Origin: Spirochaetia bacterium
Lineage (GTDB): Bacteria; Spirochaetota; Spirochaetia; Sphaerochaetales; Sphaerochaetaceae
Assembly (NCBI GenBank): GCA_009929055.1
Contig: SABI01000002.1
Location: forward strand, 1-36,191
DNA length: 36,191 nucleotides
Direction of reading: 5' to 3'
A program made the position numbers and the translations under genes. Position 1 is the first letter of the stretch. Every line of letters starts with the position of its first letter. Positions 1 to 7,030 of this stretch are shown piece after piece. The notes beneath the pieces are model-generated. The model saw nothing but the letters and a program-made list of their open reading frames with translations. It made no database searches and was not told where the DNA came from.

Positions 1-24
1 CCCAAGACCCCCAAGACCCCCAAG
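1..24 (+). repeat. 9-nt tandem repeat CCCAAGACC (about 2.7 copies in window)
   Basis: cccaagacc cccaagacc cccaag at the window edge; encodes Pro-Lys-Thr repeats in frame. Confidence 0.85.
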
Positions 25-513
25 ATTGATGGCGAAGTCAGCTTGACTTCATTAACCGAAGCTCTGATGGAAACAAAGGTTGCGATTAAAGTCGTAACTG
101 TAAAGAGTTCACCATCAGCGGGTTCAGGTAAAAACAATCTGAATCGGTTCCCCACTCTGAAACGTTTGCCCAAAGAGCAGTGCACAATCAAACGTTTAGT
201 TGGTGAAAAGCATCGTGAACCTTTGCCAATCGGTGCAAAGATGCCAGTATGTGCCATCCCTGCTCCAGGTGATGCAACTTCAATGTTTGTGGTCTATGCT
301 GTAACTAATGCTGAGCACCGAGTCCCCCAATCAATATTTCGGCTGATTGCTCCAAAAAGTGTAATAGATGGCAAGAAGGTTTACGCTTGCCCGACCGACG
401 CAAACACTTTGGCAGCTTGGTGCAAAGAGGTCGAAAGTTGCGGAATTCGATTGGTGGTGAAATCATTTCCCCCTGTCGAGGCTTTGGTGCACTTATCGAA
501 GCTGAAGGAATAA
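1..513 (+). CDS. Hypothetical protein, 5'-partial (frame open to window start), with PKTPKTPK linker
   Basis: ORF listed from 43, but codons 1-42 (CCC AAG ACC CCC AAG ACC CCC AAG ATT GAT GGC GAA GTC AGC) are in frame without a stop, so the gene probably starts upstream. Followed by a terminator. Confidence 0.7.
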   Translation, partial: PKTPKTPKIDGEVSLTSLTEALMETKVAIKVVTVKSSPSAGSGKNNLNRFPTLKRLPKEQCTIKRLVGEKHREPLPIGAKMPVCAIPAPGDATSMFVVYAVTNAEHRVPQSIFRLIAPKSVIDGKKVYACPTDANTLAAWCKEVESCGIRLVVKSFPPVEALVHLSKLKE

Positions 514-522
514 TCCCTCAAT

Positions 523-548
523 AGCCCCCTTCGGGGGGCTTTTTTTTT
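523..548 (+). terminator. Rho-independent terminator
   Basis: AGCCCCC-TTCG-GGGGGCT stem-loop followed by a T run, directly after the ORF ending at 513. Confidence 0.93.
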
Positions 549-557
549 GGCTTTTTG

Positions 558-609
558 CCAGAACGCCTTAACCCTGTCAACCTTTTCCAGAACGCCTTAC
601 CCCTGTCAA
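558..609. repeat. Tandem 23-bp direct repeats (period 29)
   Basis: ccagaacgccttaaccctgtcaa (558-580) and ccagaacgccttacccctgtcaa (587-609), 1 mismatch. Confidence 0.9.
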
Positions 610-861
610 TAGTTGCCCCCCACACCCCAAGAACGCAAATAGCTGTATGGCGCATCAAACGCTGTATTTAGGGAAAATCTGAAAGAAATCCATAGGAGTA
701 AAAACGCCCATATTTAGGCAACAATAGCAGGTTTATACTTTACCCCAGTAAAAAAGCATACATTTATCTAACACCGCCCAGTTTTTCCCTACTCAAGGCA
801 TAAAAAGTTAAATAACTGCAAACCAACAAGTTAAATAAAACGAAATATGACACAAAGTATA

Positions 862-892
862 GCTAAGTGACACTTTTGTAAAAACACTTACG
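862..892. repeat. 31-nt imperfect palindrome, copy 1
   Basis: GCTAAGTGACACTTTTGTAAAAACACTTACG; 28/31 identical to the copy at 998-1028. Confidence 0.85.
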
Positions 893-970
893 GCATTTTA
901 GGACATTTATAAAACACGGGGATTTTTGCCTACCAAAAAAATTAAGTGGCTGTCTATCAAGGGCTTAGAG

Positions 971-992
971 TATTTAGGGAAATGCCTAAATA
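971..992. repeat. Inverted repeat TATTTAGG-GAAATG-CCTAAATA
   Basis: Perfect 8-bp arms; TATTTAGG also occurs at 665-672 and 711-718. Confidence 0.8.
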
Positions 993-997
993 AGTGG

Positions 998-1028
998 GCT
1001 AAGTGACGTTTTTGCAAAAACACTTACG
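998..1028. repeat. 31-nt imperfect palindrome, copy 2
   Basis: GCTAAGTGACGTTTTTGCAAAAACACTTACG; GTTTTTGCAAAAAC core is a perfect palindrome flanked by TAAGTG/CACTTA. Confidence 0.88.
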
Positions 1029-1078
1029 TGTATTTATATGAACATCATTCAGTAATATTGTGTAACTCCCTATGAAAT

Positions 1079-1114
1079 ATAGTGCTTGACATAAAACTCC
1101 TTTCTATTAAACTG
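1079..1114 (+). promoter_or_regulatory. Sigma70-like promoter P1
   Basis: ATAGTGCTTGACA with TTGACA at 1086-1091, weak -10 TAAACT 16 nt downstream; precedes the first early genes. Confidence 0.55.
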
Positions 1115-1163
1115 ACGCTATATCTAATGATTGCAAAATGTTATTTACATACAGGAGATGATG

Positions 1164-1421
1164 ATGATTTTAGTGGAATTGATAAAGCGGATGGGGTCTA
1201 TAGCTCTTTTAGGTATATTTTTTTATACTTTAAAGATTTTTGTTCCGCCATATCTGGTATTAGGTATAATCTTTCTAAGGGAGATTACGTACTTTTTGTT
1301 TCAGGAAGAGGAACTGTTTGATTATTTAGAAAATCTCCCCATTTTTGCTGTTAGAATATTTATTACCTATATACTATTCTATTCAGTATATATAGTAGTA
1401 ATACTAAAGGAGATTGTATGA
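1164..1421 (+). CDS. Small hydrophobic, probably membrane-associated protein
   Basis: ORF listed from 1131; likely ATG at 1158/1161/1164 after AGGAG. Hydrophobic stretches SIALLGIFFYTLKIFVPPYLVLGIIFL and FAVRIFITYILFYSVYIVVIL. Confidence 0.6.
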   Translation: MILVELIKRMGSIALLGIFFYTLKIFVPPYLVLGIIFLREITYFLFQEEELFDYLENLPIFAVRIFITYILFYSVYIVVILKEIV

Positions 1422-1861
1422 TTCGCTCAAATAATTATAAAAGCAGTAGTCCTTGGTTAGATATAACCGAAAATTTTAATTACTCTAATAACTATACTAT
1501 TACTTTTAGTGAGAGTAACAAGTCTAACCCTAAAGCCGTTTATTTTATCTACTCAGAATATACTCAACAGCTTATAGATGTATTAACTCCTATTAAATCC
1601 GATTCTCCGCTAATATCTCTATTTACTGAAGATGTAGAAATAGACGATTTACGAGAATGGGCTGTAACAATGAAGTTAAATGATATTACTTTTAAGTTAG
1701 ATAAATATATTTCTAACTCTAATAGTACTAAAATTAACAAAAAACACTTTTTAACTTATATTAGACCCCAAATTAGTTCACTAATAAATATTTTAAACGC
1801 AAGTATTCTTACTTGTAGGAGAATGATTAGCGAACCAAAAGATTATTACATAGAGGTATAG
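1418..1861 (+). CDS. Hypothetical early protein, C-terminus ...YYIEV
   Basis: 147 aa ORF; ATG overlaps the stop of the previous gene (ATGA). Confidence 0.7.
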   Translation: MIRSNNYKSSSPWLDITENFNYSNNYTITFSESNKSNPKAVYFIYSEYTQQLIDVLTPIKSDSPLISLFTEDVEIDDLREWAVTMKLNDITFKLDKYISNSNSTKINKKHFLTYIRPQISSLINILNASILTCRRMISEPKDYYIEV

Positions 1862-1863
1862 AG

Positions 1864-1935
1864 ATGCTTTATAAAAATGTTCATATCTGTAAGAATTTAT
1901 TAACTAAGACACCTACTTGTTATATAGAGGTATAA
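1864..1935 (+). CDS. Very small ORF, 23 aa (MLYKNVHICKNLLTKTPTCYIEV)
   Basis: Not in ORF track; starts 2 nt after the previous stop, preceded by AGAGGT, ends TATAGAGGTATAA. Confidence 0.4.
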   Translation: MLYKNVHICKNLLTKTPTCYIEV

Positions 1936-1936
1936 A

Positions 1937-2308
1937 ATGACTATCTATTTTAATAATTCGACCTACTATTACGACCTTGCAGATAAAAAAATACTCTACC
2001 AGCAACCATTAGACTTTTATTTAAAGCTGTATAATGGAAACTCTCATCTTAACGACTATCAAAATGTATTAGAGTTAAGATTTGACGTAACTTTATATAT
2101 GAGATACTTTGAAAGAAAATTAGAGATACTTACACTTGCACTAAGAGGAAATTCAACTGAACAAAATCTTCAATTCCGCCAACAAGTAGAAGCCTATTTT
2201 AAGAAACATTCGGAATTTATAAATTACTCTTTAGAAGAAAGTATAAAACTAATTAAATCTTTCCACAAGAAAGAAACTGAAAGCATTATAGGAATTATAG
2301 AAATATGA
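1937..2308 (+). CDS. Hypothetical early protein, C-terminus ...GIIEI
   Basis: 123 aa ORF preceded by AGAGGT; stop overlaps the next ATG. Confidence 0.7.
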   Translation: MTIYFNNSTYYYDLADKKILYQQPLDFYLKLYNGNSHLNDYQNVLELRFDVTLYMRYFERKLEILTLALRGNSTEQNLQFRQQVEAYFKKHSEFINYSLEESIKLIKSFHKKETESIIGIIEI

Positions 2309-2673
2309 ATACATTTCTTTTAGTTGACAAGGTTTTCCCAACCCTAATATACTTCTCTTTAGAGAAACAGAAATTTACTCTTAACTCACCAGAGGATGAA
2401 AAAAGCTTTTTGCAGTTACAATTCAGCTCTAAAACTGATGAGGTTGTTACATATAACATCTGCCTAATACATGTTGAAGATAAAGTAAAATACGAGACCT
2501 TCTATGGACAATTCGCCGCTTTGAGACCTCTGACTATGGATGAAGAGTTTGTAGAGGTAATTAAACAATCACTAATAGCTAAGAACTTAGTGTGTAAAAT
2601 AATGAGTGAATACTTGCTAACAGAGAGTAGACCTAAGACACCAAAAAATTCCGAATTTCTAATAGAGATATAA
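2305..2673 (+). CDS. Hypothetical early protein, C-terminus ...FLIEI
   Basis: 122 aa ORF, translationally coupled to the preceding ORF (ATGA). Confidence 0.7.
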   Translation: MNTFLLVDKVFPTLIYFSLEKQKFTLNSPEDEKSFLQLQFSSKTDEVVTYNICLIHVEDKVKYETFYGQFAALRPLTMDEEFVEVIKQSLIAKNLVCKIMSEYLLTESRPKTPKNSEFLIEI

Positions 2674-2711
2674 TCTGGAGTTAACTTAAATGACATTGAA
2701 CTTTGTTGATA

Positions 2712-2754
2712 TTTTCCACACTTTATTAACAACTGTGGAATATTTCCACACTTT
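2712..2754. repeat. Direct and inverted DnaA-box-like repeats (TTTCCACACTTT x2, TGTGGAA inverted)
   Basis: TTTCCACACTTT at 2713-2724 and 2743-2754 (30 bp apart); TGTGGAA-TAT-TTCCACA dyad at 2734-2750. Confidence 0.75.
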
Positions 2755-2766
2755 TAGGGCATGAAA

Positions 2767-2802
2767 ATAGTGCTTGACAGAAAACGCTATCTGTGATACA
2801 AT
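2767..2802 (+). promoter_or_regulatory. Strong sigma70-like promoter P2
   Basis: ATAGTGCTTGACA (TTGACA 2774-2779), 17 nt spacer, TACAAT at 2797-2802. Confidence 0.8.
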
Positions 2803-2803
2803 G

Positions 2804-2822
2804 TATCTTATGATATAAGATA
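2804..2822. promoter_or_regulatory. Operator-like dyad TATCTTAT-GAT-ATAAGATA
   Basis: Perfect 8-bp inverted repeat centred a few nt downstream of the P2 -10 box, covering the predicted transcription start. Confidence 0.65.
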
Positions 2823-3102
2823 AATTTGTACTCGCAGACGAGTTCTTAACCACATTGTATGTATTGCCCGCCTAACAGGAATATCTATAATTTCCGCTAT
2901 AGAGAAAAAACTTTAACAAGAAATCTTACGATTTAAAAAAATAAAAAATAAGAAAAAGCGGAATATTTCTTTTAGTGTTCATATTAAACATACTGCCTGC
3001 AACATGTAGTTTAACATAAAACCACTGTTACAAGTTTTAAAAATACTTAGAGATGGTTGGTTGAAATACGCTTAAAATTTAACACCCTAAAAAGGAGTAG
3101 AA
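2809..3102 (+). ncRNA. Candidate long 5' leader or small RNA downstream of P2
   Basis: About 290 nt with no plausible ORF between a strong promoter and the ATG at 3103; contains hairpin ACTCG-CAGA-CGAGT (2830-2843) and a TTCCGC/GCGGAA pairing. Confidence 0.35.
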
Positions 3103-3465
3103 ATGGATTCGCCAAGAGCGGTTACAGATTTAGAGTATAAGATTTCCGTCCCCACTGAATTGATAGGATATTTCTTTATTCAAAGAACTCTCCCACTTAC
3201 TAAGTATGTGGGATATGTTGAAATATGTAAGGATACCCATAGAAAGGTTATAAATATTCGCTTAGTCTTGTTAGATTCAAACTGTCAAAAAATATCTTAT
3301 ACACATTCAATAGGAATTGAAGAATATAGGATAGTTAGAAAATTTCCCAAACTATTTAGACATACTTTGATTCTATTAGAGGACAGCATTATTAAATATA
3401 CTACAGAACATCAAATATCTCTATATCCTGTGTGCGAGGAGGAAACATGTCAGGTAAAACTTTGA
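3103..3465 (+). CDS. Hypothetical early protein
   Basis: 120 aa ORF with AAGGAG ribosome binding site. Confidence 0.75.
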   Translation: MDSPRAVTDLEYKISVPTELIGYFFIQRTLPLTKYVGYVEICKDTHRKVINIRLVLLDSNCQKISYTHSIGIEEYRIVRKFPKLFRHTLILLEDSIIKYTTEHQISLYPVCEEETCQVKL

Positions 3466-3668
3466 GGTCTATAGTTAAAAACGTTCCAGTAGAACTGATT
3501 CTTAGTAAAGCTATCCCAGAGTCTTGTTACCTTTGTAGATTTCTGGAGTGTACCAGTAGTTGTAATCTATTTAATGTAAGACTTGAAAAGAAGGGGCATA
3601 GCCCACTCAGGTGTGAAGAATGTAAAAGTATCTTTAATCTTAAAGAATACAGTACAATGGAAATATAA
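3432..3668 (+). CDS. Small Cys-rich (putative zinc-binding) protein
   Basis: CYLCRFLECTSSC...RCEEC. Listed start 3432; an internal ATG after GAGGAGG at 3449 is more likely. Confidence 0.65.
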   Translation: MRGGNMSGKTLRSIVKNVPVELILSKAIPESCYLCRFLECTSSCNLFNVRLEKKGHSPLRCEECKSIFNLKEYSTMEI

Positions 3669-3676
3669 GGAGAAGT

Positions 3677-3916
3677 ATGTATAAATGTAACCTATGCAAC
3701 AAAGTGCTTCTAAGACAGATTAGGGATAAGGGAGCTTACTTTATTCATCCTGAAACAGGTTGTAAGTCATCGGGTAAAGTACTTAGACTAATAGGGCATG
3801 CGTGGTATGAACTACATGCCTTAAAAAAAGTATACTATTGTGTTTATGGAATTGATGGCTCTGAGGATGAGGGTGTAATTGAATGGTCTGAGAAAAGGTC
3901 TTTGAGGAGAAAGTAA
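3677..3916 (+). CDS. Small protein with N-terminal CxxC zinc-finger-like motif
   Basis: MYKCNLCNKV... with downstream H/C residues; AAGGAG ribosome binding site. Confidence 0.65.
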   Translation: MYKCNLCNKVLLRQIRDKGAYFIHPETGCKSSGKVLRLIGHAWYELHALKKVYYCVYGIDGSEDEGVIEWSEKRSLRRK

Positions 3917-4188
3917 TGTTGTTTAAAGATATGCCTACCTTTATTTGTCCGCTTTGTGGGGAAGAAATGGAGCGTATTAAGGTTTCCAACCCTACTATGC
4001 CCCCGCAAGTTTTTATAAGATGTAATAACAGTAATTGCGCTTTATATCATTTAAAGAATATAAATGCTATAAACTTTTACTATACTGGTTTGAATAGAGA
4101 GATTGCAATTATATTAGTTTTAAATCATATAAAAGAATCTCAAAAACACACAAAAGATTTATTAGATGTCTTATTGGAGCAATTATGA
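3916..4188 (+). CDS. Small zinc-ribbon-like protein
   Basis: ICPLCGEEM...RCNNSNC pattern (CxxC...CxxxxC). Confidence 0.65.
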   Translation: MLFKDMPTFICPLCGEEMERIKVSNPTMPPQVFIRCNNSNCALYHLKNINAINFYYTGLNREIAIILVLNHIKESQKHTKDLLDVLLEQL

Positions 4189-4469
4189 ATACTTTTGAGG
4201 AATTTACAGAGTTGTCTGGCGCATGTTTGCATAACCTTAATACCTTAAGACAGTATAATGAAGAATTTAGAAATATATTTAAAGTCCCTCTAAAGAAGTT
4301 TTGGATAAATAATTTAGTAGGATTTGATATTGTAGCGTTTGATGAATTTTTAGAAACTCCCCAAAACTATTCAATGAGACAGATTATAGAAGAAAAGTAT
4401 GGGGAAAGAGCAGTATATGTTATTCTAAGATTGATAGGAGTACCAGATGAATGTGGGAACATTAACTAA
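4185..4469 (+). CDS. Hypothetical early protein
   Basis: 94 aa ORF overlapping the preceding stop (ATGA). Confidence 0.6.
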   Translation: MNTFEEFTELSGACLHNLNTLRQYNEEFRNIFKVPLKKFWINNLVGFDIVAFDEFLETPQNYSMRQIIEEKYGERAVYVILRLIGVPDECGNIN

Positions 4470-4674
4470 ACAAGATAAGTCTGCAAGCATTACTTTAGGA
4501 ATTAACAATATAACTTTCTGGAAAAATAAAGTCTCTCTTAGATTAAGAAAGTCAAAATACTTTTTTCACTTTAATCTTACTTTCTTTTGGATTACTCTTA
4601 TGGTTCAATATCCTTCATCTTATCAGTTAAATGCTCATTATTTAAATGAGATTGATAGGTTGAAAAATGACTAA
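4447..4674 (+). CDS. Hypothetical small protein
   Basis: 75 aa ORF, 23 nt overlap with the upstream ORF, overlaps the next start. Confidence 0.45.
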   Translation: MNVGTLTKQDKSASITLGINNITFWKNKVSLRLRKSKYFFHFNLTFFWITLMVQYPSSYQLNAHYLNEIDRLKND

Positions 4675-4885
4675 GCTTGTATCAACTTATGGAGAGGTAA
4701 TTACTAAGGATAAGCAATGTGACTCCGAATGTAGATGGCTGGTTGAGGGAACAGTATCTTTTGTAAATATTGTGCAGGCAGTAGGGGTATGCGCCCTCTT
4801 CAAGGACTCCCTTGACCCCAATTTTAGATCAAATGAAGGTAAATTCTTTCGTTGCGCACAGTGCCTAAATCAATTTCCCGATTAA
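4667..4885 (+). CDS. Small Cys-rich protein, possible paralogue of ORF 3432-3668
   Basis: CRWL...CALF...RCAQC resembles CRFL...CNLF...RCEEC. Confidence 0.6.
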   Translation: MTKLVSTYGEVITKDKQCDSECRWLVEGTVSFVNIVQAVGVCALFKDSLDPNFRSNEGKFFRCAQCLNQFPD

Positions 4886-4887
4886 AT

Positions 4888-4922
4888 ATAGTGCTTGACA
4901 CATTCTGATATTCTATTAAAAT
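4888..4922 (+). promoter_or_regulatory. Sigma70-like promoter P3
   Basis: ATAGTGCTTGACA, 16 nt spacer, TAAAAT at 4917-4922. Confidence 0.7.
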
Positions 4923-4969
4923 TGATTCATACTTTGATAAACTAAACGATGAAACACAAAGGAGAAAAC

Positions 4970-5782
4970 ATGAACGAGCATATTGAAAAACTTCAGGAAC
5001 TATGTTTTCCTGTATTCGAAGAGGAAGTATTCTTTGAAACCCTTAACCACTCGTCAGAACATGAAGGGTTAGTTCCTGCTAAAGGTTACAAAGCTATAGT
5101 AGGATATACTAAGCCGTTTACAGTATTGCGGCAGGATAAAACATTATTTAGTATAGTATCCTCATCTTACAGACTAATCCGTAATGAAGAGTTCTTTATT
5201 CCCCTGTACTACGCTATACAAGATTACGCTACTGTAGATACTATTAAAATTGACCATCACAAAGGCTATTTCTTTGTAGAGTATATGTTAGAAGATGTAG
5301 TCTCAAATGTAGGAAAGCTTGGTATCTTAGCTATTAACTCTTATGATGGGACTGCCAGCACTCAACTTAACATGTTTGTTAAAGTGGTGAATGGCACTCG
5401 GAATACTAATCTCTTCTTAGACTTCAGCTTTAAGCACAAACATACGAGATGCAATAACTACCAAGAGCAAGTTAAAATATTGAGAAATAAGGTGGGGATT
5501 ACTGATAGATTGAATACACTCTTTTCTGAGTTGTATAGAGCAGAGATTTCACGAGAGGACTTTGTTAAACTCTCACATAGAGTTAACCTTCCTAAGATGT
5601 ACCAAGATATGATTTTGGGAAGCCTATATTATTCACAGGATAACGTTTCCTGTCTTTCTTTATATATGGGATTCTCTACCATTATAGAAGATATGGAGCT
5701 TATTAGAAGGATTAATTTCCTGAATAATATGCTTAGAGGAATACAGTCTATGAAAAAGGAAGTACATATCTTAGAGATATAG
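4970..5782 (+). CDS. DUF932-like phage/plasmid protein (tentative)
   Basis: ORF listed from 4949; ATG 4970 has AAGGAG upstream. Overall pattern (GYKAIV..., SSYRLIRNEE, mid-protein NSYDGTAS) resembles the DUF932 phage/plasmid-like family. Confidence 0.5.
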   Translation: MNEHIEKLQELCFPVFEEEVFFETLNHSSEHEGLVPAKGYKAIVGYTKPFTVLRQDKTLFSIVSSSYRLIRNEEFFIPLYYAIQDYATVDTIKIDHHKGYFFVEYMLEDVVSNVGKLGILAINSYDGTASTQLNMFVKVVNGTRNTNLFLDFSFKHKHTRCNNYQEQVKILRNKVGITDRLNTLFSELYRAEISREDFVKLSHRVNLPKMYQDMILGSLYYSQDNVSCLSLYMGFSTIIEDMELIRRINFLNNMLRGIQSMKKEVHILEI

Positions 5783-5805
5783 CGACCTTACTAAACTTAT
5801 CTACA

Positions 5806-5833
5806 AGCCCAGTTTAATTGCTGGGCTTTTTTT
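5806..5833 (+). terminator. Rho-independent terminator
   Basis: AGCCCAG-TTTAATTG-CTGGGCT followed by a T run. Confidence 0.9.
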
Positions 5834-5849
5834 GTGTCCAAAATTTTAC

Positions 5850-5879
5850 TTGACAGAAATAGTGTAGTTAAAGTAATTG
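5850..5879 (+). promoter_or_regulatory. Candidate promoter P4 for the modification block
   Basis: CTTGACA with TTGACA at 5850-5855, directly after the terminator; -10 box weak. Confidence 0.45.
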
Positions 5880-5905
5880 TATCTAATATAAACACAGGAG
5901 TAACA

Positions 5906-6526
5906 ATGAGAAGTTTTTTTGATTCAGATATATTGAAAAAGCTTGTTGAAAACGAACTGGACAGTAGTTTAGATAAGCTTACCCCCGAACAAAAGATAGA
6001 GGCATGCGCACAGCAAATTATAAAAGCTCTTGGACTTAATAAGGACAGCGAAGAATTGTTGGAAACCCCTTTTCGCATAGCTAAGATGTACTATAAAGAG
6101 TTATTTAGCTCTATAAATAAAGAGCCTGACGTAAAACTTACCTCGTTCAAGTCTAACTATGAACACTATATTACTATGACAGGTATTCCGTATTACAGTG
6201 TTTGTTCTCATCACTTTATGCCTTTTTTTGGAACGGTAGATATTGCCTATTTCCCCAAAAACGAAGATAGTAAAGTTTTGGGGCTGTCAAAATTTCCACG
6301 ATTAGTAAAATTCTTCTCTCGTAAACCTCAAGTACAGGAAGATTTTACTCAAGAGTTAGCTAAATATATCTATGAGCAGTTAAAACCTGAAGGGGTACTT
6401 ATTAGAGTTACTGGTTATCATACTTGTGTAGCTTCCAGAGGTGCTGAGGTTGAAGCTAAGGTTACTACGGAAGCAATGCTTGGTAACATTGATAAGAATG
6501 AAGTGTTACATCTTTGGAAGGCATAA
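5906..6526 (+). CDS. folE: GTP cyclohydrolase I (FolE-type)
   Basis: YYSVCSHHFMPFFG zinc motif, GLSKFPRLVKFFSRKPQVQEDFTQELA, GYHTCVASRG. Listed from 5834; ATG 5906 follows AGGAG. Confidence 0.88.
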   Translation: MRSFFDSDILKKLVENELDSSLDKLTPEQKIEACAQQIIKALGLNKDSEELLETPFRIAKMYYKELFSSINKEPDVKLTSFKSNYEHYITMTGIPYYSVCSHHFMPFFGTVDIAYFPKNEDSKVLGLSKFPRLVKFFSRKPQVQEDFTQELAKYIYEQLKPEGVLIRVTGYHTCVASRGAEVEAKVTTEAMLGNIDKNEVLHLWKA

Positions 6527-6529
6527 GAG

Positions 6530-7030
6530 ATGCTAAAAGACTCTATCAGACAGAATTTTTATTCATTTTTAAGTCATGAAGAGATTACTTGTCTTAATGT
6601 TTATTTTGAGAAACATAATCTTCTAAGATTAAACAAAGAAATCATTAAACTTGTAGAGGGAAAAGACTTAGAAGTATCTGATAAGACTTTTTATGACATT
6701 TGTCACTTTAATGATGCCTTACATAAAGCTAATAAGACATATTCAGATAAGGTATTTGTAGGCATAACTGAAGAGGCTTACAATTACTATTGTAAGTCTA
6801 AAGGGAAAACTGTATCACATAGAACTTTCTCTTTTGGATACACCTCTTTAGGGGATTGGAAACACTATATTGAATATACCCCTAAAACAGCAGTTGAAAG
6901 AGAGTTATTAAAGGGAAATGTTACTAAGTATTTACCTATAATCTTTCCAAAAGATAGAAACTTTAATGTTTCTGCATTTAATGAATATTGTATATTTTTA
7001 GAGGAGGTAGAAGATGGTCAAGAAAACTAA
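6530..7030 (+). CDS. Unknown protein between FolE and QueC
   Basis: 166 aa ORF, tightly packed in the operon. Confidence 0.75.
   Translation: MLKDSIRQNFYSFLSHEEITCLNVYFEKHNLLRLNKEIIKLVEGKDLEVSDKTFYDICHFNDALHKANKTYSDKVFVGITEEAYNYYCKSKGKTVSHRTFSFGYTSLGDWKHYIEYTPKTAVERELLKGNVTKYLPIIFPKDRNFNVSAFNEYCIFLEEVEDGQEN

Noticed and set aside
550-1080. CRISPR array
   Set aside because: Repeats are of different types and irregularly spaced with only two or three copies each; no cas genes in the window.
1082-1321. 79 aa + strand ORF overlapping the hydrophobic ORF
   Set aside because: Its start lies inside the P1 -35 region and has no ribosome binding site; the other frame has AGGAG and coupled downstream translation.
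2809-3102. tRNA gene in the leader downstream of P2
   Set aside because: No cloverleaf or T-loop consensus could be traced; only short hairpins.
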